This document shows positions 28,501 through 36,407 of a stretch of 64,000 nt of DNA, piece after piece. How positions within the stretch are numbered: position 1 is the first letter of the stretch; each line of letters begins with the position of its first letter. The notes below the pieces were generated by a model, which was given only the letters and a program-made list of their open reading frames with translations, searched no databases and was not told where the DNA came from. The position numbers and the translations under genes were made by a program. This DNA comes from Neptunomonas qingdaonensis (GTDB lineage: Bacteria; Pseudomonadota; Gammaproteobacteria; Pseudomonadales; Balneatricaceae): contig NZ_FOOU01000001.1 in assembly GCF_900113275.1 (NCBI RefSeq), forward strand, positions 62,001 to 126,000, in the 5' to 3' direction.

Positions 28501-29290
28501 TTGCGAAGCGGTTCATCGCGGCCTGAACCACATCAGGAAAAGCCGCATAGTAAGGGTTGCTGGCTTCACGTGATTGAAAAAACAGATCAGGGTTTTGTGA
28601 GGTGCCACGTATGACCGGATGTTCTGGTGATAGGGCTCTGTCCCGGCAGGCACGAATCAGTGGTCTGTCGATTAAGTCTTGCAGCATCTGTGGGGTAACG
28701 ATCTCGACTTTGCTGACTTCGTGGCTGGTACGAAACCCATCAAAGAAATGCAGAACAGGGACGCGCCCTTGCAGTGATGCCATTTCGGCAATGGTTGCCA
28801 TATCCATCACTTCCTGCACACAATTTGAGGCTAGCATGGCAAACCCGGTGGTGCGGGCCGCCATTACATCACTATGATCACAGAAAATAGACAACGCATG
28901 CGTGGCAACCGAGCGAGCAGCAATGTGAAATACCGTCGGTGTTAATTCAGCTGCGATCTTAAACATATTAGGGATTTTTAGTAACAGGCCCTGAGAGGCA
29001 GTAAAGGTGCAGGTTTTAGCGCCTGCCTGTAACGCGCCATGAACCGCACCGGCAGCACCGGCTTCGCTTTGCAGCTCAATGACATCCGGGACTGTGCCCC
29101 ATAGGTTAGGTTTACCGCTGGCGCTCCACGCATCGCTTAATTCACCCATCGGAGATGCCGGAGTAATAGGATAGATCGCGATCACATCGTTTAACTGATA
29201 TGCAATATAAGCCGCCGCCTCATTTCCGTCCATCATCCGGAACTGATCAGGCTTACCTACTTTATCAGACATTCCTACTCCATCAGACAT
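25550..29290 (-). CDS. nifJ: Pyruvate:ferredoxin (flavodoxin) oxidoreductase
   Basis: Single-chain PFOR that converts pyruvate and CoA to acetyl-CoA and CO2 and reduces ferredoxin or flavodoxin. 1246 residues with all domains: N-terminal thiamine-binding part (NDVIAIYPITPASPMGE), CoA-binding region, two 4Fe-4S motifs (CTHCGKCVLVCP and CTGCTLCVDICP), and the C-terminal TPP domain (CSGCGETSYIRL, GGDGWAYDIGYGG, YSNTGGQTS). The N-terminus has an 18-bp tandem duplication giving two SD-preceded ATGs (29290, 29272). The C-terminus ends in an AEPR repeat from a 12-bp tandem repeat. PFOR is oxygen-sensitive in many species, so its use here is notable. Confidence 0.95.
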   Translation of the reverse strand: MSDGVGMSDKVGKPDQFRMMDGNEAAAYIAYQLNDVIAIYPITPASPMGELSDAWSASGKPNLWGTVPDVIELQSEAGAAGAVHGALQAGAKTCTFTASQGLLLKIPNMFKIAAELTPTVFHIAARSVATHALSIFCDHSDVMAARTTGFAMLASNCVQEVMDMATIAEMASLQGRVPVLHFFDGFRTSHEVSKVEIVTPQMLQDLIDRPLIRACRDRALSPEHPVIRGTSQNPDLFFQSREASNPYYAAFPDVVQAAMNRFATVTGRQYQLYEYVGSPNADKVIILMGSGAETAEETVNYLNKQGAQTGLLKVRLFRPFDAQRLLAALPDSVQKIAVLDRTKEPGADGEPLYKDISTALLQVLLDERQPDELPTARLLKIIGGRFGLSSKEFTPAMLKAVFDELDKPHSKNLFTVGINDDLTHTSLDYDPAFTTDAYASNFQALFYGLGADGTVSANKNSIKIIGEQDGFYAQGHFVYDSKKSGAITVSHLRFGAEPIHSAYEIQANHANFIGCHQTDFLKLYPMLDKAAQGAVFLLNTTAPASQAWETFPAAVQQQIIDKQIAVYVIDAYKVASESKLGTRINTIMQTCFFAISGILPHDEAIAQIKKAVEKTYGHHSKSIVDLNIRAIDATLAQLHLLDIPRQISSRIPMHEVHTENASDFVKQLTAKLIAGLGNEVAVSQIPQDGTWPTGTARYEKRDLAHQIPQWEEDLCTHCGKCVLVCPHSVIRSKAFAPELLENAPPHFKAVPIKGAKEFPGGTLMTYQISPQDCTGCTLCVDICPIKDKTNVSRKALNMVPKEHTLEQEKANWAFFEQLPEFDRKGLKAGTIKGAMLMQPLFEFSGACSGCGETSYIRLASQLFGERMLVANATGCSSIYGGNLPTTPWTTNSQGRGPAWNNSLFEDNAEFGLGMRAAVDKQNEYARELLLRLKPQLGVKSQLNMALVDAILNAVEHDESDIEEQRQRVSQLKEQLSGLSEPDAEELIHIADQLCRKSIWIIGGDGWAYDIGYGGLDHVLASNRNVNILVLDTEVYSNTGGQTSKATPLAAVAKFSAAGKSVAKKDLARLAMDYGHVYVAHVAYASKDVQTLRTFIEAESYDGPSLIIAYSPCIAHGYDLKDNHQHQKLAVESGHWPLFRYDPRRAAEGKNPLKLDSAEPSIPYAKFALLESRFSMLYRTHPEEAALLLERAQHEVSERYKRYQQLADMDWQAAAIPQSITETIAEPRAEPRAEPIADKGNSERTPL
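25589..25624. repeat. 12-bp tandem repeat in nifJ 3' end
   Basis: Unit GGGTTCTGCTCT occurs three times in a row (last copy ends AT instead of CT). On the coding strand it adds AEPR units to the C-terminus of PFOR, beyond the conserved domain; likely replication slippage. Confidence 0.85.
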
Positions 29291-29413
29291 GACTAAACCC
29301 CTGGCTTTGTATGCTCTTTCTGATCAGGATAGAACTTTCAGCAGGGTAATATCAGTGGAATCTGATTAACTCTTGAGATAGGTCATAATAATTCGGCCGC
29401 TTAAACGGGTCAC

Positions 29414-30538
29414 TCAGACGGGTGGGATAAAAGAGAGATGGTTATCCCATCGGATGTTATCCGCAGCTGCCAGTAGCGAAGGCCGGGCGGATGTTAACGC
29501 ATTGAGCATGTATAGCTGGCCTGTTCCTGAGCTCACTAAGAACTCCCCGGGGCGCCCTGTGTTGGCTAGGCCACAAGCGTCTTTTACTTTTACTGCTTTA
29601 CTAAATTGCCGGGATTGCATATCCCAGAGTGTAATAATGTTTCCTCTGGGGGCTGACACAGCAGCGTAGTTGCCAGAGCTATCAAAGCAGGCGCTGCCGC
29701 AATATTGATTCAGCCGGCTGTGTATGCCTGAAGGCATGCTTAAGGGCTGAATGGATTCTCCACGCGTGTGATAAGCGATTAGTGGGACGCTGTCACCGGG
29801 GTTGCCCTGATATTGCATGGCGATCAGTATCTGTCCATCCGCGGCAATATCCAGATGGCGGATGCTCGACTGATGATACTCCTCCGGTAAGCGAACCTGC
29901 TCAAGTGGCTGGCCTGTGTGTAAATCGAGATAAACTAATGATGGTTGCATCGATTCCAGATTAAGCTTCTCGCGGCCTCGCGTTTTGATGCCACCATTGG
30001 CAATCACGAGTGTTTTCTGGTCTGGCGACAGGCGCAATTCATGCGGGCCGATACCTGCGGATGAATACTCTTCGACTATTTCAAAATTTATCGTGATGTC
30101 ACGTATAACGATGCGACCCTGCTCATGTTGCTCGCTCTTTTCTGTGGTGAGCAGATAGCGGCCATCGGCACTGATCTGAGCATGTCCGTAGAGGTGATAC
30201 CCATCGGTACACATAATCCGTTGTACCCGTTTGCCGGATTGGTAATCGAGTATATCGATGGATGTTCCCGGGCGTCGGGACACCGCAAACAGCCAGGGTT
30301 GAATAGGATGGCTGACGATCTGGTGGGCGCGACAAGGCAGCGGATGACGTATCAGCTGCTTACCAAGGCCATTAAACAGATTCAGGTAGTTCTGTCCATC
30401 CATTCCCTGGCTGGCAGAAGCGAAGCGTTGCGATGCCTCGGAGCCTTTTGATGAATAGCCCTGCGCTGATCTGCTTTGTAATAACACCGAAGACGCTGCC
30501 AGCCAGCCTAAAAACTGGCGGCGGTTAATCCCCGTCAC
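29414..30538 (-). CDS. DUF1513 beta-propeller protein (Tat-exported)
   Basis: 374-residue exported protein. The N-terminus has a twin-arginine signal (INRRQFLGWLAASSVLL). The rest consists of beta-strand repeats such as DIAADGQILIAMQYQG and SSGNYAAVSAPRGNIITLWD, the propeller style of DUF1513. In many gammaproteobacteria this gene ends an imelysin-DUF1111-imelysin-DUF1513 operon, as here; it overlaps the upstream imelysin gene by 14 bases. The role is unknown; the operon context points to iron acquisition or iron-responsive periplasmic chemistry. Confidence 0.85.
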   Translation of the reverse strand: MTGINRRQFLGWLAASSVLLQSRSAQGYSSKGSEASQRFASASQGMDGQNYLNLFNGLGKQLIRHPLPCRAHQIVSHPIQPWLFAVSRRPGTSIDILDYQSGKRVQRIMCTDGYHLYGHAQISADGRYLLTTEKSEQHEQGRIVIRDITINFEIVEEYSSAGIGPHELRLSPDQKTLVIANGGIKTRGREKLNLESMQPSLVYLDLHTGQPLEQVRLPEEYHQSSIRHLDIAADGQILIAMQYQGNPGDSVPLIAYHTRGESIQPLSMPSGIHSRLNQYCGSACFDSSGNYAAVSAPRGNIITLWDMQSRQFSKAVKVKDACGLANTGRPGEFLVSSGTGQLYMLNALTSARPSLLAAADNIRWDNHLSFIPPV

Positions 30539-31664
30539 GGCTGTTGAATCCTAATTGGATATTCAGCGTTTGCATGGCCAGCTCCAGATGATTCTGCAAG
30601 GTTTTCAGATGGTCGCTAACCTGCATGAGTTGTTGGTGCATTTGCGCAGTGATGTTCATCTGGGTAATGGCGGGTAGCTGAGCCAACTGCGCTGTAATCA
30701 TCTTAAACGAGGTTTCAATATCAGCGGCACGCTCACTGTCATTCGATGCCTCTAACAGAGTTTTCACACTGACGGGGTGAGTGCCACTGTAGAGTTCATG
30801 CAGAGCGATAATATTTTCCTGGATATTGTTGATAGATTGCCCACTACGCCATGATTCGCTTTTCTTCCAGCGGCTTTGCTGCGCTGATGTGTCGAGTGGT
30901 TTCAGGAGCTTGTTATCACGAATAGCTTCAATGGGCTCAACAAGCGATTTCATAAACTCTGTCGCGGCCTCTGAGGGTGTTTCATAGGCGAGGTACTCCT
31001 CAAATCCAGATTCAATTTCAGCCTCAGTGTCAGTATCCGGCGTGTTGGTATTGTTACTCGCCAGTGAGATTGAACGTGCTTCTTCTGTCCATTCACTGTG
31101 GATAGCCTGAGCGGTGTCATAGATGTGTTCTGCAATAGCATTGGCCAGACGGCACTCAACCGCATTGCGATCTTGTATCTGCTTATCGTCAGCAAAGAGT
31201 AGGCGCTCAAGTGCCGGGAAGCCTTTGACGCTGATACTGGCGGAGCGGAAAAATTCGTCATCAAAGCTTGCTTCAGTGGCCGCCAGAATAGCACTGAGTT
31301 GTTTTGCCCCAATATTCTTTTTATCCGGCCAGTATTGCAGAGAATAATTTCGCATCAGCAATGTGACCGGGCCAAACTGTATATGCTGTACGCCCTGCCA
31401 GCTGGCCTGAGCACGGTTAAAACTCTGTTGTGCTGCGTCTAGTTGCTGATCGGTTGGCGCTTCACATAAATGCTTAAGCTGCTCTGACATGGCTAAACTG
31501 TTATCCGCCAGACGTAGGTAACGCGGAGACAGGTGTTGCCCGATAATGACGTTGTTTAATTCACTCCACTGTTCTTCAGTGGGTGCTGCATGAACAACGC
31601 CAACGCCGAACAGGAATAAAGAGAGACTCAGTAAAACGGGTGTTAATGAATGGCTCGGTTGCAT
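30525..31664 (-). CDS. Imelysin family protein (second copy)
   Basis: Periplasmic imelysin-like (peptidase M75 / IPF) protein, 379 residues, with a signal peptide (about 1-26, cleavage after VHA). The imelysin pattern is present as QASWQGVQHIQFGP near the N-terminus and GFPALERLLF in the position of the family's GxxxxE motif. It diverges strongly from the paralogue at 33162. It shares one base with the DUF1111 gene stop/start and overlaps DUF1513. Imelysins are iron-regulated in known species; no peptidase activity has been shown for most. Confidence 0.85.
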   Translation of the reverse strand: MQPSHSLTPVLLSLSLFLFGVGVVHAAPTEEQWSELNNVIIGQHLSPRYLRLADNSLAMSEQLKHLCEAPTDQQLDAAQQSFNRAQASWQGVQHIQFGPVTLLMRNYSLQYWPDKKNIGAKQLSAILAATEASFDDEFFRSASISVKGFPALERLLFADDKQIQDRNAVECRLANAIAEHIYDTAQAIHSEWTEEARSISLASNNTNTPDTDTEAEIESGFEEYLAYETPSEAATEFMKSLVEPIEAIRDNKLLKPLDTSAQQSRWKKSESWRSGQSINNIQENIIALHELYSGTHPVSVKTLLEASNDSERAADIETSFKMITAQLAQLPAITQMNITAQMHQQLMQVSDHLKTLQNHLELAMQTLNIQLGFNSRDGD

Positions 31665-33154
31665 TAGAGTGATTCCAAAAATGAGATGAGAGCGTGTCTG
31701 TTTTGTGGTGAAAGTTGCATGAAAAGTTTTTTACTGGCGTCTGCTTCCCCGCCGTGCCAGATAATCGCCTCCGCTAAATTCCTGGCACGCCCGTCATGTA
31801 AAAACTGAGTATGGCCGCTGACAGATTTTGTCAGGCCAATGCCCCATAGAGGAGCGGTTCTCCATTCGCGCCCCGTGGCCAGAAATTCATCACGGTTATC
31901 GGCTAAGCCTTCACCCATGTCATGTAATAACAGGTCAGTGTAGGGGCTGATTGTCTGTTTCAGCGGGGACTCGGATGAGCCATTGTTAATTATATAAGCG
32001 GGTGTGTGGCAACGCTGGCAGCCGATAGCGGTGAACAGTTTTTCGCCACGGATTACCTCGGGTGCGTTCACATTTCGTCGCCCCGGAACTGCCAGATTAC
32101 GCGTATAAAACGTAAACAGATCGAGCATCTGCGCAGAGGCCTCAGCATTATCCAGATGTGTGCTATTACCGTTGGGCAGCATCTGACAATGTGTTTGTGC
32201 TGCTGTGCAATCACCTGATCCATCCGGGAACATCGGGGAAGAGATACCGATATCCGCGTGTAGGGCTGAAGCATTCTGTTGTTGTAACATCGGATGGCCT
32301 GCCTTCCAGCCAAAACGGCCAATACTGAGATTTTGTCTCTGCATATCCCAGACACGGTTTACGCGTCCTGAAATACCGTCGTTGTCGAGATCGTCGGGGT
32401 CTTCGCTCGCGAGAATAACGGCCTCTGGGATGGCTTCGAGTAAACCCAGGCCGATGATAGGCGGAGCTACCCGCGCTGACATCCGGGTATCGGGATGCAA
32501 TGGGCCGTAGCTTAGTTGTTTAATATCATACTCAGGCGTACGCAGTGAAATAGTGGCGGTCTTTTCACCGGCTAAAGGTGACACGGGAAGCTCGGTATAA
32601 CGCACTTTTATACGGCCTTCTGCGGCAATTCCCTGTACAGAAAAGTCTTGTAGCTGTGTGCCATACACGGGTTCGGGGAGTACGCTTTGCTGGCCTGGTG
32701 CCTGCATTGTAGGCTGCTGCGTTTGCGCAGGAATGCTCAGGCGCAGAATCATGGAGATCGCTGCATCTGCGCTGTCGTGTGTTGTCGTAGGACGACCACG
32801 GCCATTGCGGATATGGCAACTGTGGCAGGAGCGAGCATTAAAAAGCGGACCAAGACCATCGCTGGCCGTGGTTGACGAGGGCGACGAGACCCATATTTTA
32901 CTGAACAGGCTGCTGCCCAATGCAAAGGACATCCGCTCGTCTGATGACAGGTGCTCTGCGGGTAACAAAAAGGAAGATGAAAAGGCATTCCAGGGTGCTG
33001 ACAGAGTTACTGGCAGAGCCTCTTGCTCTGATACGGGCTCAGGCTGCTGCTCACTGGCATAGGCCTGGGAGAACAGCCAGTGCTGGCTCGCCAGCGTTGC
33101 GGTTAGTGCCGCAATCGCGACTATGCTAACCGCAAGAAAGAAGAGGTTTTTCAT
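31664..33154 (-). CDS. Di-haem oxidoreductase (DUF1111)
   Basis: 496-residue periplasmic c-type cytochrome of the DUF1111 'thiol oxidoreductase' family. It has an N-terminal signal or anchor (about 1-24), a first haem site CHSCH followed by IRNGRGRP, and a second CQRCH; both fit CxxCH. The C-terminus has the family LWGIGL and FLHDGRARNLAEAI. It lies between two imelysin genes, a common arrangement, and shares the Fur-controlled promoter at 34467. Function is inferred only as electron transfer. Confidence 0.9.
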   Translation of the reverse strand: MKNLFFLAVSIVAIAALTATLASQHWLFSQAYASEQQPEPVSEQEALPVTLSAPWNAFSSSFLLPAEHLSSDERMSFALGSSLFSKIWVSSPSSTTASDGLGPLFNARSCHSCHIRNGRGRPTTTHDSADAAISMILRLSIPAQTQQPTMQAPGQQSVLPEPVYGTQLQDFSVQGIAAEGRIKVRYTELPVSPLAGEKTATISLRTPEYDIKQLSYGPLHPDTRMSARVAPPIIGLGLLEAIPEAVILASEDPDDLDNDGISGRVNRVWDMQRQNLSIGRFGWKAGHPMLQQQNASALHADIGISSPMFPDGSGDCTAAQTHCQMLPNGNSTHLDNAEASAQMLDLFTFYTRNLAVPGRRNVNAPEVIRGEKLFTAIGCQRCHTPAYIINNGSSESPLKQTISPYTDLLLHDMGEGLADNRDEFLATGREWRTAPLWGIGLTKSVSGHTQFLHDGRARNLAEAIIWHGGEADASKKLFMQLSPQNRHALISFLESL

Positions 33155-33161
33155 CGCTGCA

Positions 33162-34427
33162 TTACTGAACGGTGCTTGGGTTATCGAGGCTATCAGAACC
33201 TTCCAACGTTACGCTGCCCAGTTCCAATGCATTCATCGCTTTCTCGATTGAGCGCGTCTGAGCGGTTAATGTATCGACTACTTTCTGTACTACCGCGTTG
33301 CCTTCTGTATTGCCGCTGGCAATCAGTACATCAAAAGTATTACCCAAACTTGCCTGATCTACCATGCCTTGCATGGCTGCTTCGGTGGAATTCAACTCGC
33401 TGCGCAACTGTTGATCAACGTCCGCTGCTTTAGCCCTGACCAAATCTGATAACCCCGGCCCTTTAACTAAACTGCCATCAACACGGGTGTATTCGCCCAG
33501 ATAAACATTCTTTATGCCTTTTGCATCGAAATAGTGCGAACTGTGAGTGTTGTCTGAGAAGCAATCATGCTCTTCTTCAGGGTCGTGTAGCATTAAACCA
33601 AGTTTAATACGCTCGCCAGCCAGTTCTCCATAAGAGAGGCTACCCATGCCGCTAAGGATGGTTCTTAACGCTTCACTATCGCTTTTGGCTGCCAGGTCTT
33701 TGCGTGCTGCTCCACCCTCTTTCCAGTTATTGGCCATCTCTTCCAGGTCAGTGATCAACAATGTCGTGACAGCACTCAGGTAGTCGCGACGGCGCTCACA
33801 ATTACCGCCAGTACAATCCGTTAAACTATAATCAGTTGCTGGGCGAGCCCCGGCGCCTTTCTCTGTGCCATTCAGGTCCTGTCCCCAGAGTAAAAATTCG
33901 ATGGCGTGATAGCCTGTCGCAACATTCGTATCAATCTCATCGACTTCATGTAATGTTTCAGCAAGAAGTTGCGGGGTGATGTGGGTCGCATCAATTGTTT
34001 TATTGCCAAGTTTCAATACTGGGTTGGCAATCACGTTGGCCCTATACAGGAGGTTTTCATCGGATTCAGTGCCGTAACTTCCACTGTTCACATAATCGAT
34101 AAGCCCTTCATCCAAAGGCCAGGCATTTACCCTGCCTTCCCATTCATCAACTATCACGTTACCAAAACGGAATGCTTCTGTTTGCTGGTAAGGAACACGA
34201 GCATTGATCCACGCTTGTTGTGCGGCATCCAGGTTTGCTTGTGTCGGCGAGGTTAACAGGTCATCAATAGACGCTTTGAGTATTTTAGCTGTGGATAAAG
34301 AGTCGGCATAAGCGGCTTCAGCAATATCACCATAAGTGCCTACAACAGAGGCAGCACTATTCGCTAATACAAGAGTATTGGTTGCACTGAGTGCAATAGT
34401 GAGTGCTAATTTTGTAAATACTTTCAT
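33162..34427 (-). CDS. Imelysin family protein (IrpA-like)
   Basis: First gene of the iron-linked operon: a 421-residue exported imelysin with a signal peptide (cleavage about after VLA, residue 22) and the classical GYHAIEFLLWGQDLNG motif, plus ERRRDYLSAV and HDCFSDNT segments typical of the larger IrpA-like branch. The ATG lies about 40 bases downstream of a perfect Fur-type palindrome, so iron repression is likely. Seven bases separate it from the di-haem gene. Confidence 0.92.
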   Translation of the reverse strand: MKVFTKLALTIALSATNTLVLANSAASVVGTYGDIAEAAYADSLSTAKILKASIDDLLTSPTQANLDAAQQAWINARVPYQQTEAFRFGNVIVDEWEGRVNAWPLDEGLIDYVNSGSYGTESDENLLYRANVIANPVLKLGNKTIDATHITPQLLAETLHEVDEIDTNVATGYHAIEFLLWGQDLNGTEKGAGARPATDYSLTDCTGGNCERRRDYLSAVTTLLITDLEEMANNWKEGGAARKDLAAKSDSEALRTILSGMGSLSYGELAGERIKLGLMLHDPEEEHDCFSDNTHSSHYFDAKGIKNVYLGEYTRVDGSLVKGPGLSDLVRAKAADVDQQLRSELNSTEAAMQGMVDQASLGNTFDVLIASGNTEGNAVVQKVVDTLTAQTRSIEKAMNALELGSVTLEGSDSLDNPSTVQ

Positions 34428-34466
34428 TAATTTATCCTGAGCTTAGAATATTTTGATGTGAATATA

Positions 34467-34485
34467 AATGATAAGCGTTATCATT
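34467..34485. promoter_or_regulatory. Fur box between imelysin operon and peroxidase
   Basis: AATGATAA-GCG-TTATCATT is a perfect 8-bp inverted repeat, very close to the Fur consensus. It sits in the 69-base-plus divergent spacer between the imelysin operon and the di-haem peroxidase gene, so one Fur site could control both. Confidence 0.88.
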
Positions 34486-34538
34486 ACAAATAGTGTTTGT
34501 TGATATTTTTTATTCTGTCGGAGAGCGTTATATTGAAG

Positions 34539-35780
34539 ATGGCGGCGGTGTTTCTTTCTGGTTCGATGATGCGTCTGGTAGTAGTTGTAGGTGTACGTCT
34601 AAGAGTACTTTTAGGAATACTTCCAGGAATAGTGGTAGTCGCTATCGGCAACGTCAATGCTGAGCCTCGCCAAGTACAAGCATCACAGGGTTCTCTGGAT
34701 GCAGCGCTTATCGAAAACCGAAAAGAATCACTCGGCCGGCAGTTATTTTTTGATGTTAATTTGTCACAAAATAGAACCGAGTCATGCGCGAGCTGCCATG
34801 CTCCTGATAAGGGGTTCTCGGATCATCGCGGAACGGGAGCTGCATCAGCAGCCTCACGAGGGGATGATGGGCAATCGTTAGGTGATAGAAATGCACCCAC
34901 AGCCAGTTATGCCGGGTTTTCGCCTGTTTTTCATCAAACCAAAGAAGGTGTTTATAAAGGCGGACAGTTTTGGGATGGACGCGCTAACACGTTAGCAGAG
35001 CAAGCAGCAGGACCACCACTCAATCCTGGTGAAATGGCTATGCCGGATAAAACCAGTGTCATTGCTCGCTTACAAGAAAACAGTCACTACCAGGCGGCTT
35101 TTAAAGGCATCTATGGCGAGGCCATTTTTCGGCACGCCGATGACGCTTATGCTGCCATGACGGATGCAATTGCTACGTTTGAACGAACCGATTTTTTCTC
35201 ACCATTTGATGCCAAATATGACCGTTATTTACGTGGCGAGTATCAATTAACACCCGAGGAAGATTTAGGACGCACCCTGTTCTTCTCCCAGCAATTCACT
35301 AACTGTAATCTGTGCCACCAACTGCGTACATTGCCTGAGCAACAGGAAGAAACCTTTAGTAATTACGAATTTCATAACATTGGCGTGCCAGCTAACACTG
35401 CATTACGTGTGATCAATGAGGTTACACAGCTTGATCAGGGTTTGCTGAACCACCCTGATGTAGAGGACGTAGTCCAGCGTGGTAAATTTAAAACCCCCAC
35501 ACTGCGCAATGTTGCCGTGACTGCCCCCTATATGCATAACGGTATTTTTAAGGACTTACGAACAGTGATTTTGTTTTATAACAAGTACAACAGCCGTAGT
35601 GTAAAACGTCAGATTAATCCTGAAACGGGTGATCAATGGCGTGAACCAGAAATACCAGAGACACTCTCTCGTAAAGAACTGGAAACTGGCCCTGCGCTGG
35701 ATGATAAGCGTATCGATGCGCTGGTGGCATTTCTTAAAACACTGACGGATAAAAAATACGAGCATTTGGTTAAGCCGTAA
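34539..35780 (+). CDS. Di-haem cytochrome c peroxidase family protein
   Basis: Periplasmic MauG/CcpA-type di-haem enzyme. Haem sites are CASCH and CNLCH; other family features are GRQLFFDVNLSQNRTESC, FWDGRA, NPGEMAMPD and NVAVTAPYMHNG. I start it at ATG 34539 (413 residues), with a hydrophobic signal segment up to about residue 40 (IVVVAIGNVNA); TTG codons upstream and ATGs at 34566/34569 are alternatives. It is divergent from the imelysin operon across the Fur box. Whether it is a peroxidase or a MauG-like oxidase cannot be decided. Confidence 0.88.
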   Translation: MAAVFLSGSMMRLVVVVGVRLRVLLGILPGIVVVAIGNVNAEPRQVQASQGSLDAALIENRKESLGRQLFFDVNLSQNRTESCASCHAPDKGFSDHRGTGAASAASRGDDGQSLGDRNAPTASYAGFSPVFHQTKEGVYKGGQFWDGRANTLAEQAAGPPLNPGEMAMPDKTSVIARLQENSHYQAAFKGIYGEAIFRHADDAYAAMTDAIATFERTDFFSPFDAKYDRYLRGEYQLTPEEDLGRTLFFSQQFTNCNLCHQLRTLPEQQEETFSNYEFHNIGVPANTALRVINEVTQLDQGLLNHPDVEDVVQRGKFKTPTLRNVAVTAPYMHNGIFKDLRTVILFYNKYNSRSVKRQINPETGDQWREPEIPETLSRKELETGPALDDKRIDALVAFLKTLTDKKYEHLVKP

Positions 35781-35827
35781 AGTGATTAAAGGTTATAACT
35801 AAAAACTTTTAAAAAAAAGTTTTCTTA

Positions 35828-35844
35828 TTTCAGTTTTGTTTCAG
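35828..35844 (+). promoter_or_regulatory. Direct repeat TTTCAG x2, 11-bp period (copy 1)
   Basis: TTTCAG at 35828-35833 and 35839-35844 repeat with an 11-bp period, like binding sites of OmpR/PhoB-type response regulators. The same pair occurs before the paralogous gene at 37685 inside about 90 bp of conserved upstream sequence. Confidence 0.5.
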
Positions 35845-35907
35845 CTACGGGTTTTAAAGTAGCGCCATCAAACAGCGATACACGCTGACGAATTTAAGGA
35901 AACGACC

Positions 35908-36210
35908 ATGAAAACTTTACTGACTACTGCTCTTCTTTCTTCAGCTCTTTTGGCTTCACAGGCATTTGCCGGTGGTTTAAGTGATTTTTCTGCACCGTCT
36001 GTTGAGGCTAACCTGGCAGTTGGCCAAGTAGCCAGCGCTCAGGGATTTGCACCCGTTGGTAGCCCACTTTCTGATCTGGGTGTTTCGGCTCAAGCGCATT
36101 TTGCTGATGCCCATCACACCATTGCCAGTGCTTCTGGTCATGCAAATAGCAATACGCTTGCGTTGACAGGTTTAGAAGTGCCAGCTAAATCAACAGAGGC
36201 ACAGCTTTAA
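35908..36210 (+). CDS. Small exported protein, paralogue A
   Basis: 100-residue protein with a clear signal peptide (MKTLLTTALLSSALLASQAF, cleavage about after AFA). The mature part is about 78 residues, low in charge, with LSDFSAPSVEANLAVG and PLSDLGVSAQAH. A paralogue with about 60% identity by eye lies at 37685, and the upstream 90 bases are also conserved between the two. I do not recognise the family. AAGGAAAC precedes the ATG. A hairpin follows at 36221. It may be an abundant periplasmic or secreted protein (inference). Confidence 0.8.
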   Translation: MKTLLTTALLSSALLASQAFAGGLSDFSAPSVEANLAVGQVASAQGFAPVGSPLSDLGVSAQAHFADAHHTIASASGHANSNTLALTGLEVPAKSTEAQL

Positions 36211-36220
36211 TCATTCGCAC

Positions 36221-36242
36221 GGGAGGCTTTGCCTCCCTTAAT
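36221..36242 (+). terminator. Terminator after paralogue A
   Basis: GGGAGGC-TTT-GCCTCCC, a perfect seven-pair stem with a three-base loop, followed by TTAATTAA. The U-run is short, so it is a moderate terminator. Confidence 0.6.
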
Positions 36243-36407
36243 TAAACAACAACTCTCATCGTTTTAGCTACCAGAACTTGTCGTTTTAGGCGTAAGCAGC
36301 CCCGTAACACTTTTGCTCTCTCATCATGAAGTAGATAGACCTTTAGCCGCTGACTTTCTCATGTTTCATGGACGCTTCAGCGGCTTCTTTTTGTCTGCAG
36401 GAAAGTC

